In this document: piece by piece, positions 1-7,408 of the stretch
Layout: each line of letters opens with the position of its first letter
Numbering within the stretch: position 1 is the first letter of the stretch
Notes under the pieces: generated by a model
What the model saw: the letters and a program-made list of their open reading frames with translations, nothing else
What the model was told of the DNA's origin: nothing
The model's database searches: none
Position numbers and translations under genes: made by a program
NCBI GenBank assembly: GCA_017631745.1
Contig: JAGBSR010000053.1
Coordinates: 1-19,220, forward strand
Reading direction: 5' to 3'
Origin: Clostridia bacterium
GTDB taxonomy: Bacteria; Bacillota; Clostridia; Oscillospirales; Acutalibacteraceae
DNA: 19,220 nt

Positions 1-23
1 GAATTATGAATGGCGATAAAATT

Positions 24-57
24 AAGGCGAGTAGGTTAATTCCTGCTCGCCTTTTTA
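24..57 (+). terminator. Rho-independent terminator, possibly bidirectional
   Basis: A 10-bp stem (GGCGAGTAGG at 26-35 against CCTGCTCGCC at 42-51, one G-U pair) closes a 6-base loop and is followed by TTTTT at 52-56. On the plus strand it would end a gene lying left of the window. On the minus strand the stem is followed by TTAATTTT, so it may also end the fucosidase transcript, whose stop lies about 80 bases away. Confidence 0.75.
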
Positions 58-76
58 ATTTGATGTTCTTTTGCTT

Positions 77-132
77 GTGGTGGGATTCCGTCCCACACCC
101 TGCAAACTTTGGTAAAAGTTTGACAAAACTTT
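77..132. repeat. Double-hairpin intergenic element
   Basis: Two adjacent inverted repeats are visible. One is GTGGGA (80-85) / TCCCAC (91-96) around a TTCCG loop. The other is CAAACTTT (103-110) / AAAGTTTG (115-122) around GGTA, followed by a further AAAACTTT copy at 125-132. No ORF spans it. It resembles short extragenic hairpin elements dispersed in Oscillospirales genomes, but copy number cannot be judged from one window. It lies just downstream of the minus-strand fucosidase stop, so it could also affect mRNA 3' end stability. Confidence 0.45.
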
Positions 133-138
133 AGTTAT

Positions 139-2568
139 TTAACTGAATTTATATGTTTTGCCTTTTTCAGTCATAAATCTGGTCACACCATTATCAAAGC
201 TTGTCTCAACCTCATTGCCATCTTCATCATAAACAATCATAACCTTGCCGTCATATTTGAGAGCACATTCTCCGCCAAGATTTGACTTAACAGATGCATC
301 CTTGAGTCTGCTGTCCTTCCACTTGAGAGAAATCTCGAAGTTGCCTCTTGACATAAGACCGCTGATTTCACCGTTTACCCAGCTTGCGGGCAGTGCAGGA
401 AGCACCTGAATATAACCGCCGTGGCTCTGCACAAGCATTTCGCAAATGCCTGCAAGCAAACCGAAATTGCCGTCAATCTGGAAGGGAGGATGTGTGCCAA
501 AGAGATTTTTGAGGATAGTTGATTTGATAATCTGCTCAACGATTTCGTCACAGTCATTGCCCTTGTGAAGTCGCGCATAGCTGAGAAGTCTTATTGCAAG
601 ACCCCAGCCTGTGCTTTTCTTGCCTCTGTCCTTAAGAGTGGTAAGAGCCGCATTGGCGAGCTTTTCATCGTCAGGAGTAATCTGTCTGAAGGGATAAAGT
701 GACAGCAGATGTGAGATGTGTCTGTGCTTTCTCTGCACAGCCTGATTATAAAAGCCTCGCATAAAGAAGCTGTCTTCGTCGTACCATTCCTTAATCTGAC
801 CCCACTTGCCTATGTGCAGAGGCTTAAGGCGTACTATCTGTGACTTGACGGTTTCGATGATTTCGTCATTGACCTCATCGCCATAACCTGCGTTTTTCAG
901 GTGTTCTGCCGCTGAAAGCAGGTCATCGTAAAGATTATAGATAATGCACTGGTCATAGGTGTTGCCTGCCGCAACGGGGCCGTGCTCAGGTGAGTAGCCG
1001 GGTGAGCAGACGAGTCTGTCTGAGTGCTTATCTTCCACAAGAAGCTTAGTCCACATAAGTGCACATTCTTCCATTGTTGGATAGATGTCATTTCTGAGCT
1101 TTTCTATGTCTCTTGTGAAAAGGAAGTAGTCATACATGCCCTGAATTGCCCAGGCACCGTTAGTAGGTGCCCAACCCCAACGCCATTCACTTCCGGGACC
1201 TACAAAGCCTAAGGGGGTGACCATAGTGTGAAGCATAAAGCCTGTTGCCTTATCGGTGTCGGGAGTGCCGTCGGCCTTGTTTTCACCGATGCCGAGAGTC
1301 TTGTTTGCTATAAGTCTGCCGGGCTTTTTAAGGGAGTTTACAAAGTCGATATAGGGCAGAGCTGTTTCTGCAAGGTTTGCCACATATGCAGGCCAGTAGT
1401 TCATCTGCACATTGACATTGAAGTGATAGTCACAGCACCAGGGCGGATTGTTTTTCGCATTCCAGATGCCCTGAAGATTTGCAGGCAGTGAGCCGTCGCG
1501 TGATGATGCAATGAGCAGATATCTTGCATATTGGAAAAGAAGTGTGATGAGATTTCTCTTGTATTCGCCTTTCTTTTCAAATCTTGATAAAAGGAAGTCC
1601 GTTGCCATAATGTGGTCGCCCTCTTCGAGGCTGAATTTCACTCTGTCGTAAAGAGGCTTATAGTCTGCAAGATGAGTTCTGTATAATTCGCCGAAGGTCT
1701 TTTCAGCGGCAGAGTCCACACACTCGAGAGCCTTTTTGAGAGGGTCAATGTCGCTGAAATAGTCAGGGAAGGAGTTTATGTAGTTAGTAGCGAGAGAAGC
1801 AATAATCACAACCTGCTCAGCATCGCTGATTTTTATGTGTCCGTCAGCGGTCTCTGTGATTTCACCGTCGGTGATAAACTTAAATGCACCGCCGTATTTC
1901 ATTGCGTTCGCATCTGCACTTGCCTTGGCATCTGTGCCCACATTGCCCATAACATTACCACTGACTGTGATAGTACCGTTTTCAGCTTTACTTACACCCT
2001 TCTGGTCGGAAACAAAATAGGCGTCGATGTTGAGCTTGGCTTTTTCGACTTCTTTGCCATCTTCGCTCTCTTTTGTTTCAGCCTGAATTCTACCGACGAA
2101 TACATTGTCGGGATAGCTGATGAAATAATGACGGGTAAAGGAAGCCTGACCGATACGGTAGCTGACCATAGCTGATGCTGTATCAAGCTCAAGGTCGCGG
2201 GTATATTTATCTTTTTCACCCTTATGATCAAATGCCATGTAGAGGTTGCCGAAGGACTGATAGTTGCCGAAGCCTGTCATATCACCCTCGAGGTTTTTCA
2301 TTTTAGCGGTTGCTTCTTTTACCTTACCCTCACCGAGAAGAGTCTGAAGTTCACGCAGAGCGGCGCCCTTGTCGTCTTTTTTTACACCGTAATTGAAGCC
2401 CTCTACATCCTTGCCGCCGGACCAGAGAGTTTTTTCGTTAAAGTGGATGAGCTCACATTCCATACCGCCGAAAACTTTAGCACCGATTTTGCCGTTACCC
2501 AAAGGCAGAGCCTCGTTTTCCCAACCGTAATAGCTCATATTTGCAGGTTCTTTATAGCATAAAAACAT
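139..2568 (-). CDS. Glycoside hydrolase family 95, probable alpha-L-fucosidase (intracellular)
   Basis: The 809-residue product has the GH95 layout: an N-terminal beta-sandwich beginning with EALPLGNGKIGA and NEKTLWSGG, then an (alpha/alpha)6 barrel, then a C-terminal beta domain. GH95 enzymes remove alpha-1,2-linked L-fucose (some act on L-galactose) by inversion. Residues matching the known catalytic set are present: Asn384 and Asn386 in NVNVQMNYWPA, the general acid Glu528 in SPGYSPEHGP, and Asp699 in QIDGNFG. No signal peptide or sorting signal is visible, so it probably acts in the cytoplasm on imported fucosyl-oligosaccharides. Start: ATG at 2568 has GAGGTG seven bases upstream; a Met at residue 11 is less likely. 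It is a single-gene unit, divergent from DUF1934-argS, with no transporter or regulator alongside. The exact substrate linkage cannot be read from sequence. Confidence 0.93.
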   Translation of the reverse strand: MFLCYKEPANMSYYGWENEALPLGNGKIGAKVFGGMECELIHFNEKTLWSGGKDVEGFNYGVKKDDKGAALRELQTLLGEGKVKEATAKMKNLEGDMTGFGNYQSFGNLYMAFDHKGEKDKYTRDLELDTASAMVSYRIGQASFTRHYFISYPDNVFVGRIQAETKESEDGKEVEKAKLNIDAYFVSDQKGVSKAENGTITVSGNVMGNVGTDAKASADANAMKYGGAFKFITDGEITETADGHIKISDAEQVVIIASLATNYINSFPDYFSDIDPLKKALECVDSAAEKTFGELYRTHLADYKPLYDRVKFSLEEGDHIMATDFLLSRFEKKGEYKRNLITLLFQYARYLLIASSRDGSLPANLQGIWNAKNNPPWCCDYHFNVNVQMNYWPAYVANLAETALPYIDFVNSLKKPGRLIANKTLGIGENKADGTPDTDKATGFMLHTMVTPLGFVGPGSEWRWGWAPTNGAWAIQGMYDYFLFTRDIEKLRNDIYPTMEECALMWTKLLVEDKHSDRLVCSPGYSPEHGPVAAGNTYDQCIIYNLYDDLLSAAEHLKNAGYGDEVNDEIIETVKSQIVRLKPLHIGKWGQIKEWYDEDSFFMRGFYNQAVQRKHRHISHLLSLYPFRQITPDDEKLANAALTTLKDRGKKSTGWGLAIRLLSYARLHKGNDCDEIVEQIIKSTILKNLFGTHPPFQIDGNFGLLAGICEMLVQSHGGYIQVLPALPASWVNGEISGLMSRGNFEISLKWKDSRLKDASVKSNLGGECALKYDGKVMIVYDEDGNEVETSFDNGVTRFMTEKGKTYKFS

Positions 2569-2601
2569 AATGTCACCTCAAAATTAATATTACAATTTAC
2601 T

Positions 2602-2630
2602 ATTATAGCTTTTGTCTGAGCGATAGTCAA
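2602..2630 (-). promoter_or_regulatory. Sigma-A promoter of the GH95 gene
   Basis: Read on the minus strand, TTGACT (2630-2625) is followed after exactly 17 bases by a perfect TATAAT (2607-2602). It sits about 34 bases upstream of the fucosidase ATG, with the ribosome binding site in between. This is the best promoter match in the window. No clear operator palindrome overlaps it, so carbohydrate control, if any, was not recognised. Confidence 0.85.
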
Positions 2631-2701
2631 GTGCACAAGGCAGAGCTTTGCTTAATGAGGCGTAAACCTATAAAAAATATCAAGAAAACCTAAATAATAA
2701 A

Positions 2702-2730
2702 TTGATTTTTTATAATTTATGTGGTAATAT
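2702..2730 (+). promoter_or_regulatory. Promoter of the DUF1934-argS operon
   Basis: TTGATT (2702-2707), a 17-base spacer, and TAATAT (2725-2730) with an extended -10 TG at 2722-2723. The start codon of the DUF1934 gene is about 40 bases downstream. The 202-base divergent intergenic region between the fucosidase and this gene holds this promoter and the opposing fucosidase promoter. No other structure was recognised in it. Confidence 0.65.
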
Positions 2731-2770
2731 ATATTATGTATTTTTATATTCACATTGAAAGGGCAGGAAA

Positions 2771-3220
2771 ATGAGCTGCAATTATCTTATCAAAGTCAGA
2801 TCTGTCAATATAGTTGAGGGCGACAAAACCGAAAATGAGGTTATTACTCATGCTGATTTCTCTTTCATAGACGGCGGTTACTGTCTCAGCTATAAAGAAG
2901 AAAAAAACGGTGTAAACGAGGAAACCCATATCACTGTTACAGACGGTAAAAAGGTAATAATCAAACGCTACGCCGAAATTGAAACGGATATGACAATAGA
3001 AAAGGGCGTAAGACACGTTTCATACCATAAGCTTCCCTTTGGTGAATTCAGCCTGGATATAGTAGGTAAAGAGATAACAACCGACATCGTCGATGACGGT
3101 CTTAAGCTGAAATTCTCATACAATACCTATTCGGGCGGTGAGGTTCTGGGTTTTGCCGAGTTTGATATAACAATCAGACGAAAAGGCAAAATTTCAGGTG
3201 ATTTTTTAAGAGAGGAATAA
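2771..3220 (+). CDS. DUF1934 (YwiB-like) beta-barrel protein
   Basis: A 149-residue soluble protein with alternating short beta-strand segments and no membrane segment or signal peptide. Its length, the C-terminal pattern (LKLKFSYNTYSGGEVLGFAEFDI) and above all its position directly ahead of argS match the DUF1934 family, represented by Bacillus subtilis YwiB, which has a calycin-like barrel and no established function. The stop lies five bases before the argS ATG and the argS ribosome binding site (AGAGGAA) is inside the end of this gene, so the two are translationally coupled. The start ATG has AAGGGCAGG just upstream. Family assignment is good; function is unknown. Confidence 0.85.
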   Translation: MSCNYLIKVRSVNIVEGDKTENEVITHADFSFIDGGYCLSYKEEKNGVNEETHITVTDGKKVIIKRYAEIETDMTIEKGVRHVSYHKLPFGEFSLDIVGKEITTDIVDDGLKLKFSYNTYSGGEVLGFAEFDITIRRKGKISGDFLREE

Positions 3221-3225
3221 TCAAA

Positions 3226-4965
3226 ATGTCAAAGATTGTAAATAAAGCGCAAAATCAGATCAAAGACCTTGTTTTGTCAGCAATTGCATCAGCTCAGGAT
3301 GCAGGACTTTTACCCGATGGTGAAAGCAATGCTTTTCAGGTTGAGGTGCCCGCAGACAGAGCTAACGGTGACTATAGTACCAACGCCGCTATGGTAAATG
3401 CAAAGGCGTACCGTCTTCCTCCGAGAAAGATTGCAGAAGCTATCTGCGGTAATATGAATCTCGAGGGTACCTATTTTGAAAAGGTAGAAATCGCAGGCCC
3501 CGGTTTCATCAACTTCTTCCTTTGCGACGAATATTATGCCGATATCCTTTTTGAAATAAAAGGAGCAGGCGACAGCTACGGCAGAAGCGATTACGGCAAG
3601 GGCAAGAGCATCAATGTTGAATTCGTTTCAGCAAACCCCACAGGCCCTATGCATATGGGTAACGCCAGAGGCGGTGCTCTCGGTGACTGTCTTGCCGCAG
3701 TTTTAGATTATGCAGGCTACAATGTTGCAAGAGAATTCTATGTCAACGATGCAGGTAACCAGATTGATAAATTTGCACTTTCTCTTGATATAAGATACCA
3801 GCAGATCTGCGGTAAGGATGCAGAGCTTCCCGAGGACAGCTATCACGGTGAAGACATTGTCGAAAGAGCAACCGAATTCAAGGCTGTTTACGGTGATGAG
3901 TATCTCGAAAAGAGCGAGGAAGAAAGAAGAAAAACGCTCGTAGAGTTTGCGCTTCCCAAAAATCTTGAAAATATGCGTGCAGCTATGGCAAAGTACCGCA
4001 TCGACTATGATTTGTGGTTCAGTGAGCTGACTCTTCATAACGGTGGCGAACTTAAAGAAACCATCGACATTCTCACAGAGAAGGGCTACACTTATGAAAA
4101 GGACGGCGCTCTTTGGTACAAGAATATTGAAATTCAGACCGAAATGCTCTTAGCTCAGGGCAAAACTCAGGACTATATCGACAAGCTCGAGCTCAAGGAT
4201 GACGTGCTTATCAGAGCAAACGGCAACCCCACATATTTCGCAGCGGATATTGCATACCACAGAAACAAGCTTGAAAAACGAGGCTTCGATAAGGCCATTG
4301 ATGTTTGGGGCGCTGACCACCACGGTCACGTTGCAAGAATGAAGGGTGCTATGAAGGCTGTGGGCATTGACCCCGACAGACTCGATATTCTTCTTATGCA
4401 GTTTGTCCGTCTCGTACGCGACGGTGAGGTAGTAAGAATGTCAAAGAGAACAGGTAAGGCTATCACTCTCGTTGATCTTCTCAATGAAGTGCCCATCGAT
4501 GCTGTAAGATTCCTCTTCAATATCAGAGAGCCGGGCTCACTTATGGACTTCGACCTTGACCTTGCAGTTGAGGAAAGCTCACAGAATCCCGTGTATTATT
4601 GCCAGTATGCTCACGCGAGAATCTGCAGTATCCTCGCTAAGGTTGCTTCTGAGGGCAAAACTGTAAGAGACTGCACAAAAGAAGAGCTCGCTAAGCTTAC
4701 CTGCCCCGAGGAAAGAGAACTTATCCGTTTCCTTTCAACTCTCGGCGATGTAATTATCAATGCCGCTAAAAACTACGACCCTGCTAAGGTTACTCACTAC
4801 GCTGTGGACCTTGCAACTCACTTCCATAAGTTCTACAATGCCTGCCGTGTAAGCGTTGAGGATGAAGCACTTATGCAAGCAAGACTTTTCCTTTGTGTCT
4901 GTGTCAAAGATACAATGAAGAGCATACTTAATATGCTTAAGGTTGATGCCCCCGAAAGAATGTGA
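3226..4965 (+). CDS. argS: Arginyl-tRNA synthetase
   Basis: The 579-residue product is a class I aminoacyl-tRNA synthetase charging tRNA-Arg with arginine in the cytoplasm. The N-terminal Add-1 domain (roughly 1-110) recognises the tRNA elbow. The HIGH-type signature is HMGN at 143-146 in ANPTGPMHMGNARGG. The second signature is MSKR (405-408) in VRMSKRTGKA, which is the usual ArgRS form of KMSKS. The C-terminal DALR-type anticodon-binding domain follows, with the family-typical PVYYCQYAHAR near residue 450. Length is normal for bacterial ArgRS. It is the second gene of the DUF1934-argS unit. No T-box or other arginine-responsive leader is seen ahead of this operon. No good terminator was found before the next gene. 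Confidence 0.97.
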   Translation: MSKIVNKAQNQIKDLVLSAIASAQDAGLLPDGESNAFQVEVPADRANGDYSTNAAMVNAKAYRLPPRKIAEAICGNMNLEGTYFEKVEIAGPGFINFFLCDEYYADILFEIKGAGDSYGRSDYGKGKSINVEFVSANPTGPMHMGNARGGALGDCLAAVLDYAGYNVAREFYVNDAGNQIDKFALSLDIRYQQICGKDAELPEDSYHGEDIVERATEFKAVYGDEYLEKSEEERRKTLVEFALPKNLENMRAAMAKYRIDYDLWFSELTLHNGGELKETIDILTEKGYTYEKDGALWYKNIEIQTEMLLAQGKTQDYIDKLELKDDVLIRANGNPTYFAADIAYHRNKLEKRGFDKAIDVWGADHHGHVARMKGAMKAVGIDPDRLDILLMQFVRLVRDGEVVRMSKRTGKAITLVDLLNEVPIDAVRFLFNIREPGSLMDFDLDLAVEESSQNPVYYCQYAHARICSILAKVASEGKTVRDCTKEELAKLTCPEERELIRFLSTLGDVIINAAKNYDPAKVTHYAVDLATHFHKFYNACRVSVEDEALMQARLFLCVCVKDTMKSILNMLKVDAPERM

Positions 4966-4990
4966 TTATAGTGATTACATTCGCTGACTT

Positions 4991-5033
4991 AAGTTAAAAA
5001 TATTAAAGTAATTTAAAGTTAGACCCCTATAAT
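4991..5033 (+). promoter_or_regulatory. Putative promoter and operator of the response-regulator gene
   Basis: A TATAAT at 5028-5033 lies 30 bases before the response-regulator ATG, with only a weak -35 at the expected distance, as is common for activated promoters. Upstream lie TTAA-rich repeats: TTAAGTTAAAAAT (4989-5001), TTAAAGTAA (5003-5011) and TTAAAGTT (5013-5020), with the last two about 10 bases apart. OmpR/PhoB-family regulators bind direct repeats spaced by about one helical turn. The 11-mer AAGTTAAAAAT (4991-5001) recurs inverted ahead of htrA. The operator role is inferred. Confidence 0.45.
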
Positions 5034-5063
5034 ATAAACAAATAAAACAAAAGGAGCAAAACC

Positions 5064-5753
5064 ATGAACGTAGAAAAAATTCTCGTTGTAGATGACGACC
5101 TTAACATCTGTGAACTTCTCAGATTATACCTTACAAAAGAAGGCTATAATGTTGTAATAGCCAATGACGGTGTTACTGCCGTAACAATGTTCCAGGAAGA
5201 AAGCCCGAATCTTGTACTTCTTGATATTATGCTTCCTAAGCTTGACGGCTGGCAGGTTTGCAGAGAAATCAGAAAATTCTCTGAAACTCCCATTATTATG
5301 CTCACAGCAAAGGGCGAAGTTTTTGACAGAGTACTCGGTCTTGAGCTGGGTGCAGATGACTATGTGGTAAAACCCTTTGACACAAAAGAAATCGTAGCAA
5401 GAATCAAGGCAGTTCTCAGAAGAAGTGCATCTTCTGTTGCTGAAGAGGTTAAAGAGGTTCACTACGACAAGCTTTCAATCAATCTTACAAACTATGAGCT
5501 CAAGGTAAACGGTGTTCAGATTGACACACCTCCCAAAGAAATGGAGCTTATTTTCCACCTTGCAAAGAACCCCAACAGAGTATTCACAAGAGATCAGCTT
5601 CTCGACGAGGTATGGGGCTATGACTACTACGGCGACTCAAGAACTGTTGACGTTCACGTTAAGAGACTTCGCGAAAAGCTCGAGGGCGCTTCAGATAAAT
5701 GGGAACTCAGAACAGTATGGGGTGTTGGCTACAAGTTTGAAACAAAGGAATAA
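5064..5753 (+). CDS. OmpR/PhoB-family response regulator
   Basis: The 229-residue protein has an N-terminal receiver domain (about 1-120) with the acidic pocket Asp10-Asp12, phosphoacceptor Asp54 in LLDIMLP, Thr81 and Lys103 (VKPF). A C-terminal winged-helix DNA-binding domain follows (about 130-228), ending with the recognition-helix pattern YYGDSRTVDVHVKRLREKL and the wing VWGVGYKF. It should be phosphorylated by the sensor kinase encoded next and bind direct repeats in DNA. AAAGGAG lies eight bases before the ATG. It starts a cluster with the sensor kinase and an HtrA-type protease, an arrangement reminiscent of CssRS-HtrA secretion-stress control in Bacillus. Whether it is a true CssR, WalR or PhoP orthologue cannot be decided from the sequence. 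Confidence 0.94.
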   Translation: MNVEKILVVDDDLNICELLRLYLTKEGYNVVIANDGVTAVTMFQEESPNLVLLDIMLPKLDGWQVCREIRKFSETPIIMLTAKGEVFDRVLGLELGADDYVVKPFDTKEIVARIKAVLRRSASSVAEEVKEVHYDKLSINLTNYELKVNGVQIDTPPKEMELIFHLAKNPNRVFTRDQLLDEVWGYDYYGDSRTVDVHVKRLREKLEGASDKWELRTVWGVGYKFETKE

Positions 5754-5779
5754 TCACTTGCAGTGAAATTAATATCTCA

Positions 5780-5809
5780 AACGCCTGATGTATGTCAGGC
5801 GTTTTATTG
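5780..5809 (+). terminator. Intergenic terminator/attenuator between regulator and kinase genes
   Basis: AACGCCTGA (5780-5788) and TCAGGCGTT (5795-5803) form a perfect 9-bp stem with a 6-base loop, running straight into TTTTATTG. It has the shape of an intrinsic terminator. The kinase ribosome binding site (GGGAGG) starts only a few bases further on, and no separate promoter is evident, so it may be a partial terminator that lowers kinase relative to regulator. Confidence 0.7.
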
Positions 5810-5826
5810 AAACGGGAGGAAATCCT

Positions 5827-7299
5827 ATGAAAAAGACAATTCGCAGATTAAGAAAAAAGACAAGGAACAGCAACCTGTTTATCAGATATTTCACTATTTC
5901 GGCGATGACGGTTGCGGTCAGCTTTGTTTTTATCGGCCTTGTTATGACATTTTTTATCGCTGCTCAGTGGTGGACTGATAAGGTTGATGTGCTCACGAGC
6001 AATGCGGATGATATTGTCGCGGTCTGCGGTGAAATTAAAACAATAGACGACCTTGATGAAAGCATGGTTACAGGAACACTGCAGATTATGTCAACGGCAA
6101 CTCAGTCTGAATATTTCATCACTGACACTCAGGGCGATGTTATTTTATGCGGTGACTGCGAATCAGGCAAGTCTGAAACCTGCGACAACCATAAAGACCT
6201 GATTGTTTCTCTTGATACTCTCACCAGGGCAAAAGAGGGCGGCTTTTCCGACTATGTAACCGATGAAGATTTCGGTGCAGGCAGATTTGTTGCGGCAAAA
6301 CCCGTCAGAGATAACGATGGAGAGATACGCTGTGTGGTTTTTGCCGTTGAAGATGCTATTACGGGTCTTGTGCCTTATGTAATGAGCATATCTGTCCCGT
6401 TCTTTTATCTGACACTCTTTGCTTTTGCAGTGGTGTTTATTGCAATTTTCTTTATTGTCAGAGGTATAACCAAGCCACTGACCGAGATGCAGAAAGCTAC
6501 AGAGCATTTTGCCCGCGGTGACTTTGAATATAAAGCCAATGAAAACTATAAAAAGCGCAACTTCCGTGACTTTGCCAAGGCGCTGAATAAAATGGCATAT
6601 GAATTAAAAATAGACGACGAGGCGCAAAAGAGCTTCATTGCTAATGTTTCCCACGAGCTCAAAACGCCAATGACCTCAATCGGCGGTTTTATAGACGGTA
6701 TTCTCGACGGTACCGTTCCGCCTGAGGATGAGAAGAAATATCTCACTATCGTATCAAGTGAGGTCAAGAGACTTTCCAGAATGGTTGTATCGATGCTCAA
6801 TATCTCAAAAATTGAGGCAGGTGAAATTCAGCTGTCTGCAATGAAGTATGATGTTTGCTCTCAGATGTTTGAAATCCTTCTCAGCTTTGAACAGAAGATA
6901 AGCGAAAAGCACATTGAAATTGAAGGCTTTGAAAAAATGAACGGCGTTATCATTGAGGCTGACCGTGACCTGATACAGCAGGTAATATATAACCTGCTTG
7001 ACAATGCGGTTAAATTCACCCCCGAAAACGGTAAGATAACAGTTGGTGCTTACAGCAACAGCGAGAGTACCACCGTAACTATCAGAAACTCGGGAGCAGG
7101 TGTCAGCGAAGAAGAGCTTTCAAGACTCTTTGAGAGATTCTATAAGGTTGATAAATCCCGAAGCTTTGATACAAAGGGCGTGGGTCTCGGCCTTTATATC
7201 GTTAAGACAATTATAAATATGCACGAGGGCGAAATCAGAGCCTCAAGCAAGCAGGGCGAATATACCGAATTTGCTTTCGAGATACCTTTTTCGGAATAA
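5827..7299 (+). CDS. Sensor histidine kinase with HAMP domain and extracytoplasmic sensor
   Basis: A 490-residue membrane kinase. The first membrane segment is at about 27-50 and the second at about 190-213, and they enclose a 140-residue extracytoplasmic domain. That domain has four cysteines (67, 108, 111, 119), including a CGDC pair. A HAMP linker follows (about 214-265). The HisKA domain carries the phosphorylated His276 in NVSHELKTP. The HATPase domain has the N-box NLLDNAVKFTPENG (from Asn389), GAGVSEEEL, the F-box RLFERFYKVD and GVGLGLYIV. ATG at 5827 was chosen because GGGAGG lies eight to ten bases upstream; an in-frame ATG at 5788 falls inside the preceding hairpin and has no ribosome binding site. 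The cognate partner is the regulator just upstream. The signal is unknown; cysteine redox or metal sensing is only a possibility. Confidence 0.94.
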   Translation: MKKTIRRLRKKTRNSNLFIRYFTISAMTVAVSFVFIGLVMTFFIAAQWWTDKVDVLTSNADDIVAVCGEIKTIDDLDESMVTGTLQIMSTATQSEYFITDTQGDVILCGDCESGKSETCDNHKDLIVSLDTLTRAKEGGFSDYVTDEDFGAGRFVAAKPVRDNDGEIRCVVFAVEDAITGLVPYVMSISVPFFYLTLFAFAVVFIAIFFIVRGITKPLTEMQKATEHFARGDFEYKANENYKKRNFRDFAKALNKMAYELKIDDEAQKSFIANVSHELKTPMTSIGGFIDGILDGTVPPEDEKKYLTIVSSEVKRLSRMVVSMLNISKIEAGEIQLSAMKYDVCSQMFEILLSFEQKISEKHIEIEGFEKMNGVIIEADRDLIQQVIYNLLDNAVKFTPENGKITVGAYSNSESTTVTIRNSGAGVSEEELSRLFERFYKVDKSRSFDTKGVGLGLYIVKTIINMHEGEIRASSKQGEYTEFAFEIPFSE

Positions 7300-7317
7300 A
7301 AACAATTTAATTTAAAA

Positions 7318-7350
7318 ATTTTTAACTTTCTTTAAATATCGGTATATAAA
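7318..7350 (+). promoter_or_regulatory. Putative operator and promoter of the htrA-like gene
   Basis: ATTTTTAACTT (7318-7328) is the exact inverse of the 11-mer AAGTTAAAAAT found upstream of the response-regulator gene (4991-5001). It overlaps a possible promoter: TTAACT (7322-7327), 17 bases, TATAAA (7345-7350). A second -35-like TTGACT at 7353-7358 has no -10 at a usable distance. The linkage to the neighbouring two-component system is inferred from the shared motif and gene order. Confidence 0.4.
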
Positions 7351-7408
7351 CTTTGACTATGCTTATAAAATATATCAGAGCATTTTTGCATAAAAAGGAG
7401 CTACAATT

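Noticed and set aside
1837..2562. Open frames on the plus strand opposite the fucosidase gene
   Set aside because: They are mirror frames of a strongly conserved GH95 coding region and show no ribosome binding sites or recognisable domains.
7353..7376. TTGACT-based promoter ahead of htrA
   Set aside because: The only TATA-like hexamers downstream sit 5 or 12 bases away, outside the workable spacer range.
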